A stretch of DNA of 64,000 nt, taken from contig NZ_JAHXPB010000006.1 in assembly GCF_023147505.1 (NCBI RefSeq), positions 1-64,000 on the forward strand, read 5' to 3'. Positions within the stretch are counted from its first letter, which is position 1, and every line of letters begins with the position of its first letter. This DNA comes from Brevundimonas sp. EYE_349 (lineage in GTDB: Bacteria; Pseudomonadota; Alphaproteobacteria; Caulobacterales; Caulobacteraceae). A program made the translations under genes and the position numbers. The notes under the pieces are model-generated. The model had not been told where the DNA came from. It did not search any database and saw only the letters and a list, made by a program, of their open reading frames with translations. This document shows, in pieces, positions 9,357-17,506 of the stretch.

Positions 9357-10472
9357 ATGCGTATCGCCGTCGTTCTGCCGCGTGGCTCGACCTACTGCCC
9401 CGACAAGGCCAATTCGATGGAGACGGTGGTCCGCACCCTGTCGGCCCACAGCCGCCTGCAGAAGGCCGTGACCCTGATCGCCGACGCGGGCGCCGTCGCC
9501 CCGTCCGATGTCCGTATGCTGACCGTGCCGGCGGGACTGGGCCGCAAGGCGCGCAATGCGGCGGTGGCCGATATTCTGCGGACCCTGTCGCCTGATATCG
9601 TGGAATATCACCAGCAGCTGAAGTCCGCATCCGAACTGGCGCGCCAGTTTCCGAAGGCGATCAACGTCCTCTATCGTCACACCCGCATAAAGCCCGCGCG
9701 CAGTCCGATTGCAGCCTGGCGCTATGGCCGTCGATTGGCGCGGTTCGACCGTCTGGTGTTTGTCAGCCAGGCGGCGGGTCAGGAGTTCGCGGCCGATTAT
9801 CCGCGTCTGGCCGGGCGGGTTTCGGCGGTGTGCAATCCCATCGCCATGGACGACTGGCGGGCGGCGCCGGAGGACCGCGAGCAGCTGATCCTGTTTTCAG
9901 GCCGCGCCATGCACGACAAGGGGCTGGATCTGTTCTGCACGGCTTTGGCGGCGACGCTGGACCGGCATCCCGACTGGCGCGGCGCCCTGATGCTGGGCGA
10001 CTGGGACAAGCATCAGGACTGGGCCGAACCCCATGTCCGCGCCCTGGCCCGGTTCGGCGACCGGGTGGAAATCCACAAATCCGCGTCCTTGGGCGAGGTG
10101 AAGGCGGTCACGCGCCGCGCCGCCATCGCGGTGGTCCCGTCGCGGGTGCGCGAGGCGTTGGGCCTTTCGGCGCTGGAAGCCCATGCGGCGGGCGCGGCCC
10201 TGATCTCCTCGGGGCGGGGCGGATTGCGCGAGGCCAGCGGCGAACACGCCCTCTATGTGGATGTCGAAGACGCCGCGCCTCTGGCCGCCGCAATGGAACA
10301 TCTGGTTCAGAACCAGGCCGAGCGGTTGAAACTGGCCCAGGCCGGTCAGGCCCATGTGGCGCGTGTGCACTCGCCAGCGGCGCGTGCGGCCGAACTGGAC
10401 GCCCTGCGTTATGCGCTGGCGGATCGGTCGGTGACCCGCCATGGCCAGGGTAAATCCTGCCGCGCGGCCTAA
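9357..10472 (+). CDS. glycosyltransferase family 4
   Basis: A 371-residue GT-B glycosyltransferase. The N-terminal Rossmann half starts MRIAVVLPRG. The C-terminal half carries the donor-binding pattern of GT4 enzymes, including the EX7E-type motif in REALGLSALEAHAAG and the preceding VVPSRV. I chose the ATG at 9357, just after the stop of the propeller gene, because the protein then starts at the first beta strand. The pair is probably co-transcribed and acts on a surface polysaccharide or glycolipid. Donor and acceptor are unknown. Confidence 0.85.
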   Translation: MRIAVVLPRGSTYCPDKANSMETVVRTLSAHSRLQKAVTLIADAGAVAPSDVRMLTVPAGLGRKARNAAVADILRTLSPDIVEYHQQLKSASELARQFPKAINVLYRHTRIKPARSPIAAWRYGRRLARFDRLVFVSQAAGQEFAADYPRLAGRVSAVCNPIAMDDWRAAPEDREQLILFSGRAMHDKGLDLFCTALAATLDRHPDWRGALMLGDWDKHQDWAEPHVRALARFGDRVEIHKSASLGEVKAVTRRAAIAVVPSRVREALGLSALEAHAAGAALISSGRGGLREASGEHALYVDVEDAAPLAAAMEHLVQNQAERLKLAQAGQAHVARVHSPAARAAELDALRYALADRSVTRHGQGKSCRAA

Positions 10473-10507
10473 GGCCAAGGCGTTTGGTCGCTGACCAGCC
10501 TGCTCAG

Positions 10508-11095
10508 CTAGATGCGGATCAGACTGTCATAGACATGGGTCACGGCGTCGAAGGCGACGCGTGTCGGGCGATCGCCCAAAGGCGCGGGTGCGAAGTCGGC
10601 GGTGGTCAAACCCGCCGCGACGGGATCGTCTATCTTGTCGGTGTTCCACCCCAGCAGCAGGCGTCCGCCGGGACGTAGAACGGCGGCCATGGCGGTCAAG
10701 GCTTGCCGCTGCTGCTCGGGCGTGTCCACGCCATAGCCCAGGACGCCGTTGCAGACGACGGCGTCGAACGTCAGGTCCGAAAACAGTCGATCCGCCTGGC
10801 AGACGTCGCCTGTGCGGTGACGACCCGGTCGGCCCCAGCGCGCGGCGCCCGCGTCGATGTCTGTGGTCCAGACCTCGCCGCCCAGCGCCTCAAGCGCGGC
10901 ATAGTCGTCCAACGTATATTCGCGACATCCGACCCACAGGATGCGCCCGCCCTTGGCGGCCAGCGCCGGGACATAGCTGTCGGCCATGACCTGACGGTCG
11001 GGCAGGGCGCGGATGCGCGTCGCCTTGGCGGACCGCCTTGCGTGGACCGCGCCTTCGCCCAGCACCAGCGTCATGAAGGCCGCGATAAAGCCCAT
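10508..11095 (-). CDS. class I SAM-dependent methyltransferase-like protein
   Basis: A 195-residue protein with a membrane-like N-terminus (MGFIAAFMTLVLG) followed by a methyltransferase fold. The SAM-binding strand reads GGRILWVGCREYTLDDY, an acidic strand-end reads VWTTDID, and a post-motif reads FDAVVCNGVLGYGVD. The ATG at 11095 follows a GGGGGA ribosome-binding site; the frame is open for another 54 bases upstream without one. It converges on the glycosyltransferase gene and is divergent from the TonB receptor. The substrate is unknown. Confidence 0.7.
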   Translation of the reverse strand: MGFIAAFMTLVLGEGAVHARRSAKATRIRALPDRQVMADSYVPALAAKGGRILWVGCREYTLDDYAALEALGGEVWTTDIDAGAARWGRPGRHRTGDVCQADRLFSDLTFDAVVCNGVLGYGVDTPEQQRQALTAMAAVLRPGGRLLLGWNTDKIDDPVAAGLTTADFAPAPLGDRPTRVAFDAVTHVYDSLIRI

Positions 11096-11227
11096 TGCAT
11101 CCCCCGTGTTCCCCAGAACGTTTCTACCGGCGGACGCCGCATCTGCCAATCGAAGTTCGTCGAGACGCCGGGGGGCAATTTGTCGCCCGGGCTTTCACCC
11201 CGGCCCGCCAACCCGTATCGAGTGCCA

Positions 11228-13264
11228 ATGCTGCAAGACGCTCCTCCCCCCGTCGTCGCGCCCGCGGCCCTGCCCGAAATCGTCGTGACCGCGGCCCGTC
11301 TGCCCCCCGCCGCGGCGGACGCGGCCTTTTCCGTGGTCCGAATCGACCAGGCCGTATTGTCCCGTTCGGCGCGGATTGACGAGGCCCTGCGGTCGGCGCC
11401 TGCGGTGTCGCTGTTTCGCCGCACCACCAGTCTGGCGGCCAATCCGACGACCCAGGGTCTGTCGCTGAGGGCCATCGCGCCGTCGGGCGCAGGGCGGACG
11501 CTGGTGCTGCTGGATGGGGCGCCGTTGAACGATCCATTCGGGGGCTGGGTGATCTGGTCCCAGGTCGCGCCGGAAGCGCTGGACAGCCTGGATGTGGTGC
11601 GCGGCGCGGGATCGGGGCCGTACGGCGCCGGCGCCCTGACGGGGACCGTCACCCTGCGCGAACGCAGCCAGGGCGGAGTGCTGAACGTCTCGGCCGCCGA
11701 GAGGGGCGGGGTGCGCGCGGCGGGCTCGGCCTCGACACGGCTGGGATCGCTGGCGGTCACGGTCAGCGGCTTTCGCGAGGTCAGCGACGGCTATGTCCCC
11801 GTACGGGGGTCGACGGCGGGGGCGGCGGACACGCCGCTGGATCTGGACAGCCGGGCCGCCGCCGTGCGGATCGACGGCGCCGTGGGGCCGACCAATCTGT
11901 CGGTGCGCGCGGCCACCTGGGAAGAGGATCGCGGATCGGGTCTGGCGGGCACGCGCGCCAACGCCAGCGGCCACAGCCTCAGCGCCGCCGTCGCCCAGGC
12001 GTCGACCGCCGACGGATACGGCTGGCGTCTTCAGGCATGGCGGATCGACAGCGACCTGGCGAACAGTTCCGCCTCGGTGGCCGCAGACCGCTCCACGACC
12101 ACGCCCGCCAACGATCAATACAAGACCCCCGCGACCGGATGGGGTTTGAACGCCGCCCTGCGTCGGCGGGCGTCGGACTTCGCCGGGGGGCGGTTGGAGT
12201 GGGAGGTGGGCGCCGATGCCCGTTTCAACGAAGGCCAAACGAACGAATTCTTCAGCAATCCGACCGGGGCCGGCTTTGCGCGCGGGCGCCGGGCGGGCGG
12301 CGAAACCTCGGTCGGCGGCGCCTATGTGGACGGGTCCTGGACGGGCGGCGACTGGCTGGTCGCAGGCGGCCTTCGTCTGGACCGGTGGGAGAATTCAAAC
12401 GGATTTCGCAACGAATACACGCTGGCGACCGGCGCGGTGTTGCTGGATGAAACCGACCCGGGTCGGTCCGGCGAGGTGGTCAGCGCTCGCCTGGCCGCGC
12501 GGCGTGATCGGGGGGGCGGTTACGCCGCGCGGGCGGCGGCCTATTCCGGTTTCCGGCCCGCGACGCTGAACGAATTGCATCGGCCGTTCCGGGTCGGCAA
12601 CGACATCACCGAGGCCAACGCCGGCCTGGCGCCCGAAACGCTGAAGGGGATCGAAACCGGGCTGGCGTTCAACCGCGACGGCGTGCGTTGGGGCGCGACC
12701 GTCTTCTGGAACCAGATCGACGACGCCATCGTCAATGTCACCCTGGGCGCCGGCCCTGCGACCTTCCCCCGCGCGGGCTTCGTGCCGGCGGGCGGGGTGC
12801 TGCGCCAGCGCCAGAATGCCGGGACCATCGACGCCTGGGGCGTGGAGCTGACCGGGGCGGCCGATTTGACGCCCGCCCTGTCGTTGAACGGGGCGGTGTC
12901 CTGGACCGATGCGACGGTGGACGGCGGGGCCTCGGCGCCGCAGTTGACCGGCCTGCGTCCCGCACAGGCGCCGGACTGGAGCGCGACCGCCGGCCTGGAC
13001 TGGCGCCTGTCCAGCGCCCTGACCCTGGCTTTGGCGGCGCGTTATGAATCGCGCCGTTTCGACGACGATCTGAACAGCCGCACCCTGGCCGGCGCCGTCA
13101 CGCTGGATGCGCGCGCGGAATGGGCGTTCGATGCGCGCACCACCCTGTGGGTGGCGGCGGACAATCTGTTCGATAAGGACGTCGAGGTTTCGCAGACCGG
13201 AAACGGCGTCGCCGCTTACGGCCCGCCGCGCACCGCCAGCATCGGTCTGCGATTGAGCTACTGA
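11228..13264 (+). CDS. TonB-dependent receptor lacking an obvious signal peptide
   Basis: A 678-residue receptor. A TonB-box-like EIVVTAARLP starts near residue 16, followed by a plug (RTLVLLDGAPLNDPFGGW, LDVVRGAGSGPYGAGALTGTV) and a barrel ending in IGLRLSY. The first ATG gives MLQDAPPPVVAP with no hydrophobic core, and the in-frame sequence upstream is not signal-like either. It is therefore unclear how it would be exported. It sits just before the fnr-like gene. Its short barrel is in the size range of vitamin B12 or siderophore receptors, but nothing identifies a ligand. Confidence 0.8.
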   Translation: MLQDAPPPVVAPAALPEIVVTAARLPPAAADAAFSVVRIDQAVLSRSARIDEALRSAPAVSLFRRTTSLAANPTTQGLSLRAIAPSGAGRTLVLLDGAPLNDPFGGWVIWSQVAPEALDSLDVVRGAGSGPYGAGALTGTVTLRERSQGGVLNVSAAERGGVRAAGSASTRLGSLAVTVSGFREVSDGYVPVRGSTAGAADTPLDLDSRAAAVRIDGAVGPTNLSVRAATWEEDRGSGLAGTRANASGHSLSAAVAQASTADGYGWRLQAWRIDSDLANSSASVAADRSTTTPANDQYKTPATGWGLNAALRRRASDFAGGRLEWEVGADARFNEGQTNEFFSNPTGAGFARGRRAGGETSVGGAYVDGSWTGGDWLVAGGLRLDRWENSNGFRNEYTLATGAVLLDETDPGRSGEVVSARLAARRDRGGGYAARAAAYSGFRPATLNELHRPFRVGNDITEANAGLAPETLKGIETGLAFNRDGVRWGATVFWNQIDDAIVNVTLGAGPATFPRAGFVPAGGVLRQRQNAGTIDAWGVELTGAADLTPALSLNGAVSWTDATVDGGASAPQLTGLRPAQAPDWSATAGLDWRLSSALTLALAARYESRRFDDDLNSRTLAGAVTLDARAEWAFDARTTLWVAADNLFDKDVEVSQTGNGVAAYGPPRTASIGLRLSY

Positions 13265-13336
13265 TCGGGTCTGTCCGCAGGCCGGATTTGCACCGAAGGG
13301 CCGCGCGTTTTAGGCTTCAACCGAACGTGAGGCCTG

Positions 13337-14074
13337 ATGTTGGAAGTCCGATCCCTGTCGAACGCGTGCCTGGAACGGCGCCAGAGCGCGGTATGCGACA
13401 CCTGCGGCGCGCGGCCGTTCAGCGTCTGCGCCAGCCTGAACCCCGAGGACATGGCGGTTCTGGACGCCATAGCCGAACAGCTTTCTCTGCAGGCCGATGC
13501 GGTGCTGGTCCGCGAAGGCGATCCGGCGAACAGCGTGTTCAACATCACCTCCGGTTCGGTGCGGCTGTACAAGCTGCTGGCCGATGGGCGGCGTCAGATC
13601 ATCGGTTTCCTGTTCGCCGGAGACTTCATCGGGCTGGCGGCGGGCGACGAGTATGGGTTTTCAGCCGAGGCGATCGAGCCGACCACCGCGTGTCGGTTTC
13701 GAAAGACCGACTATCAGGCGGCGGTTCGGTCGCGTCCCGCGCTGGAGGCGGCGCTGCTGGATCGGGCGATGAACGAACTGGCGGCGGCGCAGAAGCAGAT
13801 GCTGCTTCTGGGGCGCAAGACGGCCAGGGAGCGTCTGGCCTCTTTCCTGCTGGACCTGCCGGGACGCGATCCCATGCGGCCGTCGCGCGACAACCGGGTG
13901 CGCCTGCCCATGACGCGGGCGGAAATGGCCGACTATCTGGGCCTGACCATCGAGACGGTCAGCCGCGAGCTGACCAAGCTGAAGAACGCCCAGGTCATTC
14001 AGGCCCTGTCGCTGCACGAGATCGAGGTGGAACGCCCGGATCGTCTGCAGGAACTGGCCGACGGCGAGATCTAG
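13337..14074 (+). CDS. fnrL: Crp/Fnr-family regulator, oxygen-sensing FNR type
   Basis: A 245-residue dimeric transcription factor. An N-terminal cysteine cluster (C11, C20, C23, C31) plus a central C119 matches the iron-sulfur ligands of FNR rather than CRP or FixK. The cyclic-nucleotide-type beta-roll is at about 45-125 and the DNA-reading helix at 192-217. ETVSR (E206, S209, R210) is the FNR recognition signature for TTGAT-N4-ATCAA. It faces cydC and lies in a cluster with cydDC, cydABX and hemN. A perfect FNR box occurs at 17422-17435. Orthology to FnrL is inference. Confidence 0.88.
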   Translation: MLEVRSLSNACLERRQSAVCDTCGARPFSVCASLNPEDMAVLDAIAEQLSLQADAVLVREGDPANSVFNITSGSVRLYKLLADGRRQIIGFLFAGDFIGLAAGDEYGFSAEAIEPTTACRFRKTDYQAAVRSRPALEAALLDRAMNELAAAQKQMLLLGRKTARERLASFLLDLPGRDPMRPSRDNRVRLPMTRAEMADYLGLTIETVSRELTKLKNAQVIQALSLHEIEVERPDRLQELADGEI

Positions 14075-15714
14075 GCGGCGTTCCGCTTCGCTGACGCCAG
14101 TCGGACCCGGCCATCGGTCTCCAGGCCGTCGATGCGGACCGTGCGAGGGCAGAGGGCCATCGGCGAGGCGCGATGGCTGATCAGGATCAGGCCCTGGCCG
14201 CGCTCGGCCAGCCGGGCCTGAAGCGCCGTCAGGACATGGGCTTCGGTCGCGGCGTCCAGCCCCTCTGTCGGTTCGTCCAGCACCAGCCAGGCGGCGTCGC
14301 GCAGATAGGCGCGCGCCAGGTTCAGCCGGCGACGTTCGCCGCCCGACAGTCGCTCACCGTTCGATCCGATGGGCGCGTCAAGGCCCAGGGGCTCGTCGCG
14401 GATGCGCTGGCCGAGGCCCGCGTCGTCCAGGGCTCGCCACATCGCCGCCTCTTCGGCCGACCCGGCCAAGGTCAGGTTCTCACGCACCGATCCGTCCAAC
14501 AGCCGCACGTCCTGAGCCGCATAGGCGAACAGGGCGCGGCGATCACGAGGCGCGATCTCGGCGACGTCGACGCCGCCGATACCCAACTCGCCGCTCAGCG
14601 CAGGGCGCAGGCCGATCAGCCGCTCGATCAGGGTGGTCTTGCCGACGCCGGACGGGCCCGTCAGGCCCAGCCGTTGCGGCGGCGAAAGCGGATCGCCCGC
14701 GCCCATCAGGAAGATGGCGTCGCCCTGCGGCGCGCGGGTCCGACTCTGATCCTCAGCGGGCAAGAGCGCATCCAGCCGCGACAGAGCCTGGCCGGCGGCG
14801 CCGTTCTGATGCAGGGCGGCGACCAGGCCGCCGGCAGCCTCGATCCCCATGATGGCGGCCAGCGCGGCCAGGGCCGTCAGCGGCAGGGCGGCCCCCGCGC
14901 TGGCCGGCAGGACTAGAGCGACGGCGAGGGCGACCGTCACGGCCTGCCACGCCGCCATCCAGCCGGCGGCCTGGGTCAAGGCGACCTGGGCCTGGTCATG
15001 ATCGGCCGCCGCCGTCGCCGCCTGCTCGGCGGCCCAGCCTTCCAGCCCATAGGCTTTCAACTCGGGCGTGACGGCCTCCAGCGCGGCCAGGCGGTCCTTC
15101 AGCACGCCCACCGCGACCTGGACCGCGCGCCCCGCCGGCTCGGCTAAACGGCGCGCGATCACGACGCCGCCGATGCAGGCGACGGCCATGGCTGCGAACA
15201 GGGCCAGGCCCGCCCAGGGCGTCGCCAGGCTGGCCAGAACGATGGCGGCGGCGGCCCCGGCGCCCAGGCTGACGGGGACGGAGCGGCGCACGAACAGGGT
15301 CTGCACCGCATCCACGTCCTGAACCAGGCGGGCAGACATCTCGCCGGACGACAGGCTCAGCGCCGCTTCGGGCGGACCCTCGGCGATGGCGTGAAACAGT
15401 TGCGGCCGCAGTCGGGCCAGGGCCTTCAGCGCCGCCTCGTGACCCGCCACCCGTTCGACATATCGCCCCCCGGTGCGCAGGATAGCCAACAGGCGGATGA
15501 TGGCGCTGGGCATCATATAGTTGAAGCTCTGGGCCGCCGCCGCGCCCGCCGCCCCGGCGAAGGCGGCTCCGGTGATGAACCAGCCCGACAGGCCCAACAG
15601 GCAGACCGCCGAGACCGTAACCACCGCCCCGGCGGCGGCGGCCAGCCGCAGGCGTGCGCGCTGTTCCTGCGTCTGGGCCGCAATCAGCCGCCCGATCTGC
15701 GTCCGCCGGCTCAC
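14071..15714 (-). CDS. cydC: cytochrome bd assembly ABC transporter, CydC subunit
   Basis: A 547-residue half-transporter: six-helix membrane domain (about 20-300), then an ATPase with Walker A GPSGVGKTT, signature LSGGERRR, Walker B WLVLDEPTEGLD and switch ISHR. CydDC is a heterodimer needed for bd oxidase maturation (thiol or haem handling is debated). The start is a GTG at 15714 that shares GTGA with the cydD stop, a four-base overlap. Its end overlaps the convergent fnr-like gene by four bases. Confidence 0.92.
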   Translation of the reverse strand: MSRRTQIGRLIAAQTQEQRARLRLAAAAGAVVTVSAVCLLGLSGWFITGAAFAGAAGAAAAQSFNYMMPSAIIRLLAILRTGGRYVERVAGHEAALKALARLRPQLFHAIAEGPPEAALSLSSGEMSARLVQDVDAVQTLFVRRSVPVSLGAGAAAAIVLASLATPWAGLALFAAMAVACIGGVVIARRLAEPAGRAVQVAVGVLKDRLAALEAVTPELKAYGLEGWAAEQAATAAADHDQAQVALTQAAGWMAAWQAVTVALAVALVLPASAGAALPLTALAALAAIMGIEAAGGLVAALHQNGAAGQALSRLDALLPAEDQSRTRAPQGDAIFLMGAGDPLSPPQRLGLTGPSGVGKTTLIERLIGLRPALSGELGIGGVDVAEIAPRDRRALFAYAAQDVRLLDGSVRENLTLAGSAEEAAMWRALDDAGLGQRIRDEPLGLDAPIGSNGERLSGGERRRLNLARAYLRDAAWLVLDEPTEGLDAATEAHVLTALQARLAERGQGLILISHRASPMALCPRTVRIDGLETDGRVRLASAKRNAA

Positions 15715-17315
15715 AGCCGCACCACGCGGTCGGCCAGGGCCGCGACGGCGGCCGAATGGGTGGCGATCAGGGTGGTGCGACCGCGCGCGGCCTTGGCGAT
15801 GACGGCGATCATGGCCTGTTCGGAGGCGGGGTCCAGATTGGCGGTCGGCTCGTCAAGCAGGAGAATGGGCGCGCGTTTCAAAAGCGCGCGGGCCAGACCC
15901 AGACGACGACGTTCGCCGCCCGACAGGCCGCCGCCGCGCTCGTCGATGCGGCGGGCCAGATCGCCCGACAGGCCGGCGGTGCGCGCCGCCATCGCCACCC
16001 GGCCGGGGCAGCTGGCGGGATCGGCCAGGGCGATGTTGTGGGCCAGGTCGCCCGGCACGACGACGGGCTGCTGGCTGGCCCAGGCGATGCGGCCGGCGAC
16101 GTCGCCGTCCACGCTCAGCCGGGCCGCGCCGATCTCGACCTCCCCGTTGGTCAGGGGCGACAGGCCCAGCAGCAGATGCAGGATGCTGGATTTGCCCGCA
16201 CCGCTGGCCCCCATCAGCGCCACGATCTGGCCCGGCGCGACGTCCAGGTCAAAGTCGCGAACGACAGGCGCGCGGCCGTCGTAGGCGATGGCGACGTCCC
16301 GGAACCGGATGGCCGGGGCCAGGTCGCCCAGCGCGGCGTGCGAACGCTGGACCGACGGCGGCGTGACCAGCGAGGGAGCGGCGGCCTCGGCGGCCCGGCG
16401 GTCGTGATAGGCGGCGGCCAGGCGGCGCAGCGGCTGATAGACCTCGGGCGCGAGGGCCAGCACGAAGAAGGCGCGCGGCAGGTCTAGCGCTTCCGGCACG
16501 GGGAAGGGCAGAAGCCGCAGCAGGTTGAACCCGCAATAGACGGCGATCAGGGCCACAGACAGGGCCGAAAAGAACTCCAGCACGCCGGACGACAGGAAGG
16601 CGATGCGCATGACGCGCGCGGTGCGGCGCTCCAACTCGTCCGACGCTTGGGCGATCCGGTCGACGGTCGACGCTGTGGCGTCGAAGGCCAGGATGGCGGG
16701 CAGGGTGCGGATGCGGTCGACGAACAGGCCCGACAGCCGCTCCAGCGCCTGGAACTGGCGTCGACTTTCGCCCGCCGCCGCCGTGCCAGCCAGAGCCATG
16801 CCGACGATGAAGGGGAACAGTGTGAACAGCAGCACGCCCGCGGCGACGGGGCTGGCGACGGCCGCCGCCGCGATCAACAGCAGGGGCGACAGGCCGGCCG
16901 CCAGGCGTAACGGCGTGAACCGGGCGAAATAGCCGTCCAGCGCGCCGACGCCCTCGACCAAGGCCGTCAGGCGGTCGTTGGACCGCACGCCTCGTCCGAA
17001 CAGATCCGCCAGCAACCGACCGCGCACCTGGGTCTTGACCGCCCGACCGAGCCGCGCGCCGACGACGACGGCGACCTGGCCGATCAGGGCGCGCGCCACC
17101 AGGCTGAGGACGGCCAGCGCCAGCCAGGGCGCGGCGGCGGCCGGGCCGGCCTCGAAGTTTGAGATAGTCAGGGCCAGGCCGGCGGCGAAGCCGACGGCGG
17201 GCGCGACATCCGCCACGGTCAACACCCCGGCCAGCATCGCCAGTCTGCGCCAGGGCCGACCGGCGGCCTTCAGCCAGGCGGCAGGCGCGACGGCGTCGGG
17301 CGACAGGGTGGTCAT
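15711..17315 (-). CDS. cydD: cytochrome bd assembly ABC transporter, CydD subunit
   Basis: A 534-residue membrane-ATPase fusion and partner of CydC. The nucleotide-binding domain has Walker A MGASGAGKSS, signature LSGGERRR and Walker B ILLLDEPTANLD with a THS switch. The ATG at 17315 follows GGAG at suitable spacing; the open frame continues upstream but is not protein-like. It is transcribed away from cydA, with the FNR box at 17422-17435 between them, so both operons probably respond to low oxygen together. Confidence 0.92.
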   Translation of the reverse strand: MTTLSPDAVAPAAWLKAAGRPWRRLAMLAGVLTVADVAPAVGFAAGLALTISNFEAGPAAAAPWLALAVLSLVARALIGQVAVVVGARLGRAVKTQVRGRLLADLFGRGVRSNDRLTALVEGVGALDGYFARFTPLRLAAGLSPLLLIAAAAVASPVAAGVLLFTLFPFIVGMALAGTAAAGESRRQFQALERLSGLFVDRIRTLPAILAFDATASTVDRIAQASDELERRTARVMRIAFLSSGVLEFFSALSVALIAVYCGFNLLRLLPFPVPEALDLPRAFFVLALAPEVYQPLRRLAAAYHDRRAAEAAAPSLVTPPSVQRSHAALGDLAPAIRFRDVAIAYDGRAPVVRDFDLDVAPGQIVALMGASGAGKSSILHLLLGLSPLTNGEVEIGAARLSVDGDVAGRIAWASQQPVVVPGDLAHNIALADPASCPGRVAMAARTAGLSGDLARRIDERGGGLSGGERRRLGLARALLKRAPILLLDEPTANLDPASEQAMIAVIAKAARGRTTLIATHSAAVAALADRVVRL

Positions 17316-17421
17316 CGGCGAACTCCAGCACGTCCCGGCGCGCGGCGCCTCTGGACAAAACGCCGTTGGGCGGAATGTCCAAGGACGAACCGTCCAATAG
17401 GTCGGCCGTCGCGGGGGCGCT

Positions 17422-17435
17422 TTGATCGAGATCAA
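17422..17435. promoter_or_regulatory. FNR/FixK-type operator, perfect TTGAT-N4-ATCAA palindrome
   Basis: TTGATCGAGATCAA is an exact match to the FNR consensus. It lies in the 191-base divergent region between cydD (ATG at 17315) and cydA (ATG at 17507). An FNR-type regulator is encoded 3.3 kb away in the same cluster. Confidence 0.85.
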
Positions 17436-17506
17436 GGCGACCAGCCGGGCGTGCTTCTAGGGCCATCCAAACGCCGGCGACCGGACTGGCGTGACGGAGC
17501 AAAGCC

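Noticed and set aside
11100..11227. Possible cobalamin riboswitch before the TonB receptor at 11228
   Set aside because: No B12-box or conserved core sequence could be found.
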